NCBI GenBank assembly: GCA_022747635.1
Contig: JAKTNV010000010.1
Coordinates: 47,306,458 to 47,370,457, forward strand
From: Hetaerina americana
Taxonomy: Eukaryota; Arthropoda; Insecta; Odonata; Calopterygidae
Reading direction: 5' to 3'
DNA length: 64,000 bases
The stretch's first letter is position 1; each line of letters opens with the position of its first letter. A program made the position numbers and the translations under genes. The notes beneath the pieces are model-generated. The model saw nothing but the letters and a program-made list of their open reading frames with translations, searched no databases and was not told where the DNA came from. This document shows positions 41,301 to 51,476 of this stretch, in pieces.

Positions 41301-43796
41301 AAAATCTTACCTGCAAAAGAGGTCCTGGATTGACTGGATTTTGAGCTTTTCCAATACTGTCCACCCTGCCCTTTTCAATACTGTAGCACAAAAGAAGCCA
41401 ATCAGGTTGCCCAGTAATTCCTGCTACCAGTTTTCCATCATGAGAAAAAGAAATGGAAACAAACTCTACAGCTGATGGTGATTCTGTGCGTGACACACTC
41501 CACACTTTACTTCTTTCAAGCTTTGATAGATCATAAAGGGATACACTTGGAGGGTCTCCTTTCTCTGCAACTGCTAACATTTTCCTAATGAATTAGAAGG
41601 ATTATATTTTATTTTTCTGGAGAATTACTTTGGGAAAAACTCCCCATTAAGATATTCATTGCAAATGCTCATTTAGTATAACAGCAAAAACCAAAGGAAG
41701 GTAGCAAACATAACAGTTTCAGGTTTAACTTTGTATAATTCCTTCCTTATGAGGGTAAAAAGAAGCTTTACACTTCCACAATAAGTGGAAGTGTAAAGTT
41801 TTTTTTACCCTCATCAGGAAGGCAGCAAACAAAATATAACTCCCTATTATAATGAAATCATATGCCTTCTTATCTTTGGTAGAAATATTATGGTTAAAAG
41901 TAATAAAAATATGTAGCATGTATAGGTTTAATTTTTATTTTACACTCTTTTCAATGAGATAATATATTTATAGTTTATCCACACAATATTATTATTGGCA
42001 TAATTTGGCAGTTGGATATCTACCCTGCTGCCAGTCAACCAAAGTTTAAAGAGGATGTTCCTTAACATGGAGAGCATATACATTTTTAACCTTCATCATA
42101 ATGACATAAGACACTCCTGGTGGGTTCCAATGACATTTCCTTCAGATTCCACTGAATTGTTCAATCTGGTGATACCCAATTACTCTGGCAAGGGTGTTGG
42201 TCCATTTGAATGGTATCAATGTGAATATGTTGTATCATCTTGCAAATAAGGATTGAAAGCACTGAGCAAGTGTTTCTCATTGTGGGGAGTTGGAAATGGT
42301 AGACTTCTGAGAGGTTAACTAATATCTTTGTTCAATAATATTTTTTTAGGCGTGGAATGATATTATCTACAATTTAACTGCCAAGTAATTGAAGTGAATA
42401 GACACAGGTTGATAATTTGGCATTTCCAATTTTTTCTCTTTCTTGTAAATTGGGATATGGTTTATTTTGCAGCAGTCTGGGAGCATATGAGGAAAGGGAC
42501 AAAATATGCAGTGATAAATATGTTAACGCTCTTCAAATAGGGAATAGGAAATGTTATCAGATCCTTGACCTTGTTTTTACATGCATATATTTTAAGATTT
42601 CCATCATTCCATACAAAGAAGGAAAAGATGCAATTATGTGAACATGATTATTTAATAGAACAAGTGGTTTTGTATAATGCTTGCACCTTAAGTATATACT
42701 ATGCAAAATGTTTTTCAAACAGGTGGGCAATTGCTTCTCACCACAAGCTTCCTCTGTATATATTTTGGAAAGCAGCTGCATTTCCTTAGCAAGTTTACAA
42801 AATTTCAAAACTGATTTAAATTGCTTTCAAAGAGTAAGAAAAATAAAGAATACACACACAGGGAATGATACCGTAGCCTCAAACATGATGACTAAAGCAA
42901 TTATTTTTACTTTTTTGATCATAAGTACTATACATAGGCAAATACAGTAAATGCTCAGTGTTATCAAAAAATACCTCTGCTAACAACAGCTAAATTCATC
43001 ATCAATATAGAATTGCATTAATTTGACTTAGTTTTCTTACCCTTACACTGTATGAACAAATTTATATACACTCTAACTCACAAAAACCCACTAATGATAT
43101 GAAATGTAAAAATCCATCCTCTTAGTAGATACTAAGAAGGCACCTGAACTTCTTCTTCAATCATGACGTAAAATGAAAAAAAATGCTACTAAGAGAAAAG
43201 GTGAGCCTCTTATATAGATATTTGTTTTTTGTTTTGATGTGACCTGTTAAATGTTTGAATGAAATCACATTGTATACATGTATACATTGTGGCAACAGCT
43301 TACAAGATACAAGTTTTTTCATCAAACTCCTAATGGATGTGTCTATGCATGCATATTGTCTTTTCCCTGGCAGGTGTCCGTTTCTAAAATCATAGAGAGA
43401 CTGTAAGAGTTTGATGCAAAAAATCTCGGCTGTATTTTCTGCAGTAGGACCACAAAAATTGTAAGTTACATATGCAAATTTTCCAAGGGGTTCCTTCATA
43501 AACCAGAAAATACACATATTCAATCATTGATAAGCAAATAAAGAAACAAATTTAAAAATATGACGCTTGTAAACATACTTGTTATGCGAGAGACACATGA
43601 CAGTTATTGTACGACATTTTTCTGGAAGTTTTATGTACTTTTGACGATTGGTCTGAAAGTTATGAACTGCAACAACCGCACCAACTGGATAAAGGACCTC
43701 ATTATCCTTTAAGTAATGTGCATTTCCTCTGATATCCGATTTCAATCCAAATATAAAGTTTGGAATTACAGTCGGTAGGGTCATTCTGTGGCACAC
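11328..43796 (-). CDS. CFAP57: Cilia- and flagella-associated protein 57 (WDR65), complete 20-exon gene
   Basis: Axonemal WD-repeat/coiled-coil protein of motile cilia and sperm flagella, linked to inner dynein arm assembly. Exons in coding order: 43796-43579, 41584-41311, 41234-40969, 40863-40653, 40353-39988, 38516-38312, 34076-33859, 29714-29502, 26844-26671, 26545-26384, 24978-24823, 23697-23513, 20987-20888, 20047-19866, 18855-18705, 17841-17698, 17464-17249, 14830-14651, 12363-12169, 11438-11328. All junction phases fit, giving 1,308 residues from MCHRM or 1,304 from the second ATG (43784); human CFAP57 is about 1,250. Exons 1-10 (residues 1-769) are WD repeats ([27 protein letters not shown]). 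Exons 11-20 are charged coiled coil ([15 protein letters not shown] heptads, [35 protein letters not shown]). Exon 5 adds a Ser/acid-rich insert. Introns hold most of the mobile elements of the window. The choice of first ATG is open. Confidence 0.96.
12390..12584. mobile_element. 195-bp fold-back insertion with 12-bp target duplication in CFAP57 intron 18
   Basis: AATTAACTTAGT occurs at 12378-12389 and again at 12585-12596. Between them two arms of about 67 bp (12394-12460 and 12482-12550, roughly 85% complementary) fold back on each other around CTTCATCCCTGAGGACGATG. Both arms carry TTGGCC and TTTCGAT/ATCGAAA. No open frame of a known protein is present. The insertion ends 15 bases upstream of the first base of exon 19 as transcribed, inside the 3' splice-site region. 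Confidence 0.7.
15554..15588. repeat. Perfect hairpin, 15-bp stem and 5-base loop
   Basis: CAAAATTGCATCTGC at 15554-15568 is followed by CCTAA and its exact complement at 15574-15588. It sits in CFAP57 intron 17 with no surrounding element visible. Confidence 0.8.
16330..16577 (-). repeat. SINE copy (family A) with a rearranged tRNA-like head
   Basis: Matches the family best seen at 53558-53834: ATGCACACATCAGGGTAGGG, then TGCCTGTGGTTGCCCAGTAA, and a tRNA-like head at the right end (minus strand GTATCCCAATGGTAGAGCAT). In the B-box region the expected family sequence after AATCAAACCTGG is replaced by an inverted copy of the preceding 14 bases (16503-16516 against 16524-16537). Confidence 0.7.
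21955..22070 (-). repeat. SINE family A, 3' part of an interrupted copy
   Basis: Contains the family strings ATTCACACATGAGAGTACAG and CCTGTGGTTTCCCAGAAAG but stops before the tRNA-like head. The head-like remainder appears at 22785-22900, beyond a LINE fragment. Confidence 0.55.
22150..22570 (-). pseudogene. Decayed LINE reverse-transcriptase C-terminal fragment
   Basis: Minus-strand reading gives [20 protein letters not shown] followed by an in-frame stop at the position of a Trp in the usual WTL/WSL motif, then [19 protein letters not shown] and more broken frame. This is the region after the RT domain of endonuclease-encoding LINEs (the LVKT-L--S-ALYG-ETW block). It is not functional. Confidence 0.55.
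22785..22900 (-). repeat. SINE family A, tRNA-like head of an interrupted copy
   Basis: Carries CACCTGAAATCAAA, CTCTGGCCAGTAGCCCAGCA and a worn box A, matching the right-hand part of the family. With 21955-22070 it makes up one SINE. Confidence 0.5.
25867..26090 (-). repeat. SINE family A copy in CFAP57 intron 10
   Basis: Contains TTCACTTATTGCTAAGTCCA, GTGCATTTCACACATTAGAG, TTCTCAGGAAGATCTGGTTC, CACACAGCTTGGGTTAAGCT and, at its right end, the tRNA-like head. There GTAGCCCAGTG and CACTGGGCTAC form a perfect 11-bp stem around CTCTATC. Confidence 0.75.
27270..27420 (+). repeat. Old interspersed repeat, copy 1
   Basis: The order TTACCCTTTATACA, CTTTCAAT, GATACCCCAAAAAGAG, TTTGGAATCAGAGAAGGTGG is found again, diverged, near 38760-38880. 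Fragments of the last motif recur near 28690, 28836 and 38990. The element type is unknown. Confidence 0.4.
27640..28453 (+). pseudogene. 5'-truncated LINE 3' end with A-rich tail
   Basis: Broken frames on the plus strand read [30 protein letters not shown] and [20 protein letters not shown], the pattern that follows the RT domain in Jockey/I-like elements (LGF..R....F....L..LY-S-VRP-LEY-S-VW-P). After a long C/T-rich 3'UTR the copy ends in an AAAATAAAATAAAATAAATA tail at about 28428-28453. It lies in CFAP57 intron 8 and is antisense to the gene. Confidence 0.6.
28967..28989. repeat. (AC)n microsatellite
   Basis: About eleven AC units in CFAP57 intron 8. Confidence 0.95.
30545..31575 (+). 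pseudogene. Decayed LINE with reverse-transcriptase remnants
   Basis: Plus-strand frames, broken by stops and indels, contain [15 protein letters not shown] (RT motif A, normally DFKKAFD), then FVN(D) where the FADD-like catalytic box is expected, [29 protein letters not shown] and [10 protein letters not shown] (normally LYGSETW). The 3' end, with CTACCCTTAGGTGGTAGACT, resembles the fragment at 60440-60735. It is antisense to CFAP57 in intron 7 and cannot encode protein. Confidence 0.65.
32799..32835. repeat. Perfect hairpin, 16-bp stem and 5-base loop
   Basis: ATATTGGCACTATTGC at 32799-32814, loop TATGT, exact complement at 32820-32835. In CFAP57 intron 7; not part of a recognised element. 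Confidence 0.8.
36175..37505 (-). mobile_element. Nearly intact mariner transposon with 150-bp terminal inverted repeats
   Basis: The left end starts CTACCTTGATCAAAAAGTTC at 36175; the exact complement ends at 37505. TA flanks both sides (36173-36174, 37506-37507). The inverted repeats run 36175-36324 and 37355-37505 and differ only in one T-run (8 against 9). The element is 1,331 bp in CFAP57 intron 6, with the transposase on the minus strand. Nearly identical long ends imply a young insertion. Confidence 0.92.
36184..37299 (-). pseudogene. Mariner transposase, one premature stop codon
   Basis: Cut-and-paste transposase that binds the element ends and moves it by a DD34D mechanism. From [10 protein letters not shown] (37299) the frame runs through the paired HTH domain ([25 protein letters not shown]-type motif as [21 protein letters not shown]) and the second HTH ([20 protein letters not shown]) to the first catalytic Asp in [14 protein letters not shown] at 36768-36766 stands where Trp is expected after ASEWR. 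The same frame continues to the second Asp in [10 protein letters not shown] and the third in [12 protein letters not shown], and reads on into the left inverted repeat before stopping. No frameshift was found. Everything else needed for activity appears present, so the copy is a one-mutation pseudogene. Confidence 0.88.
38760..38880 (+). repeat. Old interspersed repeat, copy 2
   Basis: TTACCCTTTATACA, CACTTTCTAATGATTC, CCCCCAAAAAAG and TTTGGAATCGAAGAAG follow in the same order as at 27270-27420. A second TTTGGAATCAGTAAAG occurs about 160 bases further on. Confidence 0.4.
41741..41822. repeat. Long hairpin, arms of about 38 bp with 5-base loop
   Basis: CCTTCCTTATGAGGGTAAAA..TTTACACTTCCAC at 41741-41779, loop AATAA, then the complement at 41785-41822 with a few mismatches and small indels. 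It lies in CFAP57 intron 1. The DNA just outside (41696-41713 and 41817-41834) also carries a near-direct repeat of GGAAGGnAGCAAACAnAA. Confidence 0.75.
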
Positions 43797-43841
43797 TATC
43801 GTGAAACACCTACTTACATATCGGATTCAAAACAAGCGGGG

Positions 43842-43854
43842 GTAACTAGGCAAC
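43842..43854. promoter_or_regulatory. RFX X-box-like site upstream of CFAP57
   Basis: GTAACTAGGCAAC matches the X-box half-sites GTHNYY and RRNAAC with a one-base spacer, 46-58 bases upstream of the first ATG (43796). A second imperfect candidate, GTTGCCGTAAC, is at 43883-43893. RFX factors drive ciliary genes from sites usually within about 150 bases of the start, so position and target agree. The match is not to the two-base-spacer ideal. Confidence 0.5.
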
Positions 43855-43893
43855 GAGTTTACAGAAAAGGCGTGGAGATGGAGTTGCCGTAAC

Positions 43894-46379
43894 TTCCAAT
43901 AATCATGGGAGTGTCTGGACATTCTACAATACGGAGAAAATGTGCACCTGTTTATGTGTGGAGGATTCGAGTACACTGACGGTATCTTAGGAAAAAAGAG
44001 ACCGACTTGGACTAAAACGTGTCCAGAGGTCGAAGTCAGTTGGGTGAACCCCTCAGCCGAAGAATGAAAAAGATGGCTCTCCCGAAATTGTTGCCTTGCA
44101 TCATAAAATTAAGCGGCTCTGATGCACAAGATTTATTTCAACTGTCCATAACTTTTGTACCAACCACAGCATTATCACGGAAACAAAACTGGAGAAAGGC
44201 TAATCATTGTGAAATCGCGTAAACGTCACATAGCCGCAAAATATAAAATATGTGAGGGGAGGAATTTGCGGTGTTTTTAAAAAACAAATTCATTTACAAT
44301 GAAAGGCAAAATAGCCCACCAGTTTTCATGAAAACTGTTATTTAGATGGTAATAACCATCTTCTTTATGAAAAATAGTTTGTGCCTTGAATCGAGGCAAA
44401 CACTGTAACACAAAGCTGAAAGGTGGAAAATAAATGGTGCCAATTCAATAGATCATTATTTATTTAACAATTACAGAATCAAAAAATAAAATAAAATGCG
44501 CGGAAAACATGAATATTTGAAGAACAGACTTCCGTGAAAATATAATAAAAGTGAAAAAATAAAACAACAACAAAGGTTAAAAAATGGATTTATAATAAAA
44601 ACTTATTACGCAGTGTTTTGATAACAGATCCTACGATTTCTCTAAAATACGCGTATTGAATTGATTTTACACTAATGATAATGTACACCATAGACAACAG
44701 CCAGTGCCTCAATTTTAAGACCAGCCTCAATCCCAACATGAGCACAAGTTCAGGGTCAACTACGCAAATTCTGTGAACTGTGAAAATTCCGGAAGTAGTC
44801 GTCCTCGGATTGTTTAAGATATTTCCTCGATGACGATTCATATATAAATTATAAGAATAAAAATATTTTGGGATACGGGATAGGCGTTCGATGACACTGG
44901 CATGGGGCTGGCAGAGGTCCTACCCCGCAGAAAAACTCAACCCCCACCATTTAACCACTCACGTCACTTATTAACCAGAGTTTTACTCGGTCGCCAACGA
45001 AGATCCCTGGTGGGCAGATGGGCGGTATTTTGGAAGTTAAATTTGAAAAAAAGTTGTGAATGCCTCGACCGTTCATGCGAAAACTACCAGTGCAGTTCTG
45101 CCCATCAAAATAAAGACCAAATTGGCACTATGTGTCACCTTTCGATCACTTCCCATTAACGGCCATTATCTGTATACAGTACCACTGATTGCAATCCAGC
45201 GGAAAATACCAGTACAGTTCATTCATGGAAAACGTACACTCCTAAATAATGCACTGCTGGACAAACGTTCCTCCGAAGACTCAGGCTCGTAGAGAGAGTC
45301 GTTCCTAAGAAGCGAGCCTTTGCTACGGAACAGGTGAGAACGAAGAGTTCTGTACGAGAGTCTTAAGGATCTCTTTTTCGAAGGGACTCTTTGCACAAAA
45401 AAAAGCAAAGGTAAACAAAGGTCGGCCCAGAGTTCCCTTTGTTTTGGCAGCTAACACGAAGCAAGTCTTCAAATGCAAAGGGGGCTTTTTTTCCATCTCA
45501 GTACGAAATAGGCGCGATCACGGCAAACGATTGCGAAGGCAACATTAGACAGGTGACTCTCGATATGGGCCTGATAGATGACCCTCGAGTTTCTTCCAGC
45601 TATTCCTGCTATTCTCGGTAGTGGCCAAGCGGACTACTTGCTATGAATATCGGGCGACGACCATCCCCTTTTAACACATAGCTCAAGCATTTAACGCCTG
45701 AGCCTCGTCCTTTTATTGACAATTTGAAGTAAAACTGGGGTGCATTAGAACTTCCATCGGGATGGAACTTTCCTTGCTAGCCTAAAATAAAGGTGTTCTC
45801 TTAGGAACACACAGCGTGTAATGCACTACACTTTAGATGACAAGGACAACACCGACACCAATACCAACTCTTCATGATTTGTAGTGTGGTGTTTGAGTAT
45901 GATCTCTTGCGTGTCCATGAAGACATTGTAAGTGATAAAAAATTGAGATGCAATGCTAACACCGCTGTGATTTTTTTACTCATGCCCTACCGGCGAAGTA
46001 TATTTTTAAAAGTTTTTATCAGTACAATGTCTAGTTTCACCATACTTTCATCATTTCTTTGTTCATCCAGTTTAAATACTTCTGCTTTTGGCATACATAT
46101 CTGTCTAATTAAGAAAAATGAATGAGCCACACTAGTTGTGTGAAGTTCAAAGAGAACCATTTACTTAATATGATACATACGTTGTAATCTAATTATACCA
46201 GTTGGTAGAAAGGACCACTAAATAAGAATTTTCTGCCGTCATTGATTCACACATCAACATTTTGAAAAATGTGTAGGTCTACATGAAGATTATGTTGAGA
46301 AGTAACCAAATTATCAATATTATGTTGTACTTAATTAGTTTTTCAGAAAAAAATGCAAGCAGCATATTCTAAATGAGGC
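43894..46379. other. Intergenic, nothing recognised
   Basis: Includes a somewhat GC-richer part at about 44880-45660. Short open frames exist but none shows a domain or consistent splice sites on either strand. Confidence 0.4.
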
Positions 46380-46640
46380 CTAAACAGCAAAAGATTACAT
46401 TTCTCTTAACCTTCTCGTTATATTTCCCTCATTAACAAATCCCAAATTTATTATCTTGTTCACATATTCCACATACATGTTTATATTTCACCCAGGAAAG
46501 GTTGTGAGTAAGGGTAACACCTAAGTTTTTGATTGAGTCTACTCTCTATTTTAGTATTTTGATGTAGCAGACTTTTGGGAGGGAACTATTCTGATTCCAA
46601 CAATTCATTAGTGAATCTGGTGTTACACTTCATATGTACT
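46380..46640 (-). pseudogene. Decayed LINE reverse-transcriptase fragment
   Basis: Minus strand reads RVDSIKNLGVTLTHNLSWVK, the conserved V(K)YLGVTL-x-x-LSW block downstream of the RT catalytic motifs in non-LTR elements, followed by KHVCGICEQDNKFGIC and a stop. Only this block is recognisable. Confidence 0.6.
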
Positions 46641-47381
46641 AAATTATGATCTGAATATGTATCTCAACTCTCGGGAGACTGTATGAATTCATCATACTGC
46701 TACTAAATCTCGAAATCTGCAGATCGTAGCACCTGCAGGTTTCAGGTGCTTTGAATACTTGAATAATTCCAGCAGGATTATTCTAATTATGTACATGAAC
46801 TGCAATTTTAGATGTGTTTAGAGAAAATATCTCTCAATTTCTAAAAAATGCATATTTAGTACACCATTTATGAGCAACAATTAACATAAAAATGAGCAAT
46901 ACATTAATCATATTCATAAGGTGTTTGTTGAATTTCAGGATTTACCGGTTTTGTTAAATTTATTTGATTTTACTTATTTTCTTGAACCAAAGATATTTTC
47001 ATTTTAATGGCATGGTTTCCAATTATTTGCCATCCAAATATCATGGATTACCATTATCTTGCTCATTGAGAGAGAAATTAGTCCAACAGTCTCAGTCTCT
47101 GGGGGATGAGTTCTACTGTAAGACATGAATTCTGGCTCAGTCAGTGGGTAAACACATTCTCTGCAATGCCAGGGTGAGCATTTGCAGTTTAAATATGCTT
47201 ACCTCATTGGCCATTAATAAGTTAAGCATTGATTTTTTAAAAGTTTTTAAAAACAATTAAAATTAATTAAATTCAACACTGGGCTTCAAAAGAGCACTGC
47301 CTTCTCTGGAAATGACAGAAACTTCTTCCCAAATATAGCTACCACTTCACACTATGAAAATGATGTATATTCAAAACTATA

Positions 47382-47653
47382 ACCATACACACAGTAATCA
47401 ACATGAAGGCTGGTTTGGTAGGTGATGGTAGAGTTCACCCAGTATGAAACCTGAAGGCATTTGTAATTCACACACCAGGGTGGGGGGGCCAGTTCCTTTC
47501 CCTGTGCTGGTGATGGTTTCCCAGGAAGATCAGGTACCCAAAAAATCACATAGCTTGGTTGGAGCTGCAGGTGCCCAGAGTGGCTTACCCGTGAATCAAA
47601 CCTGGGCCCGCTGGTCAGTAGTCCAATGCTCTACCCCCTGGACTACTGCGACC
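47382..47653 (-). mobile_element. SINE family A, near full-length
   Basis: Reads on the minus strand from GGTCGCAGTAGTCCAGGGGG (A-box region GGTAGAGCATTGGACTAC) through a B-box region (CAGGTTTGATTC) and the body (TTCCTGGGAAACCATCACCA) to ATTACTGTGTGTATGGT. TATTCAAAAC (47368-47377) and TATTCAACAC (47657-47666) may be the target duplication, 9 of 10 matching. Confidence 0.8.
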
Positions 47654-48495
47654 TGTTATTCAACACATTAGCATGATTAGGTGGGAAAGAGTATTCCGTA
47701 TGTATAAATCCTAATGTTAGGTGATAACTGTTTGTGCCTATCCTGATAGCAAAATGGACCACCATTTCAGTCTTGCAGTTGATAAAAGGGGATTGACTGT
47801 AAATCATTTGGATTTGAAAATTAGTATAAGCATTTTATTGTTTGTTATCCAGGTGTATTTTATACTAACCCAAAATGTGGAAGGTTTTCACTTGGAAAAT
47901 AACTACCTCTCTTCAAAATTGCCTATGTCTCCTTTCAGTCTTTGTAACTGTGATGGACAGAAATTTATGACAGAGTATCTGCAGTCATTTTCCATATGAA
48001 TTAACACAGTCTGTATTCTTATTAATCTTTTATCTGATGTTATCACATTGCACAAGCAAAAAATTCCACAGCCATGCATCTTCAGAGATTTGATATCTAG
48101 TTCTCTCAAAAACTTCCTGTCAACTTATATCATACAATGAATCAGGTAATAATGGGTTGGGTAGTTTGGTGAACATTAGTGCAAACTTTTAATAATAATG
48201 TTATAATCTTAACCATACCTCCAATGACACCTCAAGTAATATCTTTGGGTCTTGGAGAGCCTTTAAATGGTCTGGGTTTAATTCTTCATGACTGAAGAAA
48301 AATGCAAATTGCTCCACCACTCAATTGGAAAAATGGCTCTTTACTATGCAAATTGGAATGCTCTGGTGATTCAGGGTACCAAATCTTAATACGGACTTCT
48401 TTTATTCTTTCTTGTTTTCCCTCCCACATTTTTTTTTCAAAATTTTATCCATCTCTGATGGAAAAATTGCAAAGAATCAAATTACAATCAGTATA

Positions 48496-48692
48496 TTGAA
48501 ATGTAATGAGATAATTGACTTTGTAATTCCACACACTTTATCGTACACACACACACGTCATCATCAGGACGTTCAACGTCCAAACCTGGGTCGTGTTTTT
48601 AAATAAAGTGTGTGGAATTACAAAGTCAATTATCTCATTACATTTCAATATGTTATGCAAATTCCACAAAGTTACGCCTGAGACAACAAATT
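48496..48692. mobile_element. 197-bp insertion with a perfect 49-bp inverted repeat and 14-bp target duplication
   Basis: TTACAATCAGTATA is present at 48482-48495 and 48693-48706. Perfect 49-bp arms at 48493-48541 and 48603-48651 enclose 61 bases that contain a smaller hairpin (GGACGTT..AACGTCC) followed by CAAACCTGGGTCGTG. The first three arm bases belong to the flanking duplication. No protein is encoded. Confidence 0.75.
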
Positions 48693-49149
48693 TTACAATC
48701 AGTATAATGAATTAAGTGAGTATATAGATTCAATATTGACTTACTTCCTGACTAACCAGTAAAAGTGCTTAGGCACTTGCCAATTTATGGAAAATCACAT
48801 GACCTTCAAGTTGTAAGGTATAATATGTAATCTACAATGGGTAGTGGCCAATCTTTAGCTCATGCTTTTAAAACATTATTATTTTTGAGCAAACAAAAAA
48901 TCTGATTTCATGATAACGGTGCTTGATTCTTGAAATTATATTATGTTTTTTCGTATTTTTATCTCATCTACAGTAGGTCCATATGGGAACTAAGAGACTA
49001 AACAAATTAGAGGAGCATTGGACTCTTTCAAAAGTTTTGACCATATATTTTGGTACATATTCTTTCCTAAGGAACAATGTTGGGACTTGTACTTCTTTAT
49101 ATTATTCACCCTGGGAATTTTTATTTTCCATATCAGGTTTTATAAGTAG

Positions 49150-49400
49150 TGGGGGAGGATAGAGGATTGTTGGGATAAATCCAAAGGAGGCATGAAAGAA
49201 GGATGTAGAGCATTTTGATCTACAATGGAATGTTGAAGGTTGTTCTTGAGGGGAGGACGTTAGGGAAGGGAGGTAGGAAGAGAAATAGGATAGGCATGCT
49301 TAATAGGATGAAGGTAGGGAGGAAGAGAAAGTGGCTGAGGAGGAGTATATTGTAGTGTTGGATATCAGGTTCTGTTTTGTTAGGAGGAAAAAAGGAATGT
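49150..49400 (+). pseudogene. Possible LINE 3' fragment
   Basis: G/A-rich plus-strand frames include GRKRIGMLNRMKVGRKRKWL-like strings split by frameshifts, resembling the RGRPR..ML..I..GRTY tail of endonuclease-RT elements. Weak; only composition and one motif support it. Confidence 0.3.
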
Positions 49401-50156
49401 ATCATTGTTCAGTCTCGCGTATATGCAAAACTTACCTAAAATGTTTGAATATCAATAATAATAATAATAAGTTTACCGAATTAATAAAGTTCACCTAAAC
49501 TCTTACAAGTTGGCAAAATATTCTTCGTACTGCTAGGAAATTAATCCACAGGGCATTGGACATCCCAAATGGATATGATCTTTTCTTTGCATCAGAAACT
49601 GGACATCTCTTGCTCATCCATTCATGTGCTGATCTTTTCCCTTTGCTGGAACAGCTCCTAGAACATAGTGTGTCTTTGACTCTTCATTCCTGCTTCCTTT
49701 TTCTTCAAAGGTGTTGATTGCCTAAAGAATGGTGTCTATGGCTGATACTATTGACAGACCTGGTGGCGCATTGTCCTCTGGCAATGACTCTACCCTAGGA
49801 AACCTGTATTCAATGCAAAACGAAGTGCTCTCTCGGACATTAAATTTGGTTCCAATAGTAATTTGTCAATCATATCTTTGCCCTGCTTTCAGTCTGCTCT
49901 TGTACGGTTTTTCAGAAAAATTGCCAAATGGGATTTGTTTTGGGGCCAATATAAAGTTGATACCCATTTCCTCTTCTTGTTGTCTCCTGCTACTGGTATA
50001 GAACTTATAGTAATCGGAAGCAACTAACTAAGTGGTGAATGAAATTTTTTTAGAACTTACATAAACTCTTTGAAGGAAGATCAATAGGAACTAATAAATG
50101 CTTCAACAATTCAACCTGTTAATCGATGTACTATCGTAGTTACTACCGACAACAAG

Positions 50157-51476
50157 TTAGCATAATCTTTCTTCGTAGTTCTGCCAATTTCTAAAGAAAT
50201 AGGATCTGCCTGGATTTTGTGTGATCTGATTTCTTGTAATGAGGTCATATGATGGGTCAGCATTGAATTCATGACCTGCCGGGTTAAATACAACCTGTAT
50301 AACGTTCTAAAAGCTGAAGTAAAGTGGGTTGCCTACCTTTTTAGGATCTTTCCTATAATTGAAATACATAATAGCACTTCCGTCATCTTTATTCTTCAGA
50401 GGACCCACGATTATGACCCACTGGTACACACATTTATGGCAAAAAATATGAATTTTTGAGCAATATAAGTGGCGTGGTAACTTATTGGTAGGTATTTTCA
50501 TTGCTGACCAAAAGTACAAGTTCAAATGCGGCTGTCGCTTGCACGATGCACCATCATGTTCACCCAAGTTACGTGACTTCCTGAGAAAAAGTTCTGGGAA
50601 AACTGCAGGTTAGTGTAAGACATGGAACTCTCCTCTCTATTTTGATGTGTGAAATTAATTACGGCTTATGAATTTCCCCGCCTAGAACGAAGTGATTTCT
50701 ACCAATTATTCAACCCACTTACAGGTTGATCCCCGTGGAGAAAAAATATGGCAAAATGATAAGACAAGTTTTTGAGTTCAGCCAATGTAAGCTGAATCCA
50801 TTTATGTACCGTATAATTCATCAATATTTCCTTCGAGTAAGAAATTTCCTCAAAAGTATTATTCCGTAAATATCATATTATAGCAAAACTCGTAAAACTG
50901 AGTAGTTTTATATTCAGCATTAGTCTTTGATCCACAACTTAAAGTTATTTGCATGGATGTGTAACGCTAGTAAGTGCACATTATCAGGGAAAATGTTTAG
51001 CTGGAAAATGGCGTAAACGTCGATTCATTCTTTCACGATAAAGCTTCAAAGCCTCAAACATATCCACCCGTAACTTGTAGGAAAACTATTTAAAATCTTC
51101 GGCGAGACTCTTAATGGATTACATTAGGGGTCGTATATATTCACATAAACACTCTGAATAATGTACTTATGTTTACGATAGTGTCTCAATGTAAAACTTT
51201 TTCTACCCTTCACGGTATCTTAAGGTTCCACATTCCATGGATGAAGGGATGTCTTTCCGCTGAAAATGAGGATTTTCAATAAAATATTTTTTTTGGCATT
51301 CAAATATTTGAATGGTATTGGAGTATGCCAAAAAAATCACATTTCCCTGAAAATGGTCCCATCCAAGTTGCCAATCGGTGTCAACCAATAGATGCAGATG
51401 TTTTTTAGAGGTGAAAAATATCTACCTCTGCCGTCGTAGCCATGAAGTTTTGAACTTTGTAAATCTTCCGGCACAT
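50157..51476 (-). CDS. Putative 4-exon gene, 161-residue protein of unknown function
   Basis: Model exons in coding order: 51476-51426 (MCRKIYKVQNFMATTAE|GTAGAT), 51259-51207 (starts RKDIPSSMECG, after TTTTCAG), 50580-50337 (after TTTTTCTCAG; ends YFNYRKDPKK|GTAGGC), 50294-50157 (VVFNPAGHEFNADPSYDLIT to the TAA stop). Phases 0, 2, 0 match at all three joins, and the total is 486 bases. Exon 3 is long and its middle (HIFCHKCVYQ) looks intron-like, ending in a good acceptor sequence, so the exon may be split. No domain, signal peptide or clear membrane helix is recognised. A divergent candidate gene starts at 52816. Function unknown; transcript support is required. Confidence 0.4.

Noticed and set aside
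43161..43523. 120-codon minus-strand frame in CFAP57 intron 1
   Set aside because: CFAP57 exons 1 and 2 join in phase without it, it has no domain, and its composition is that of AT-rich intron.
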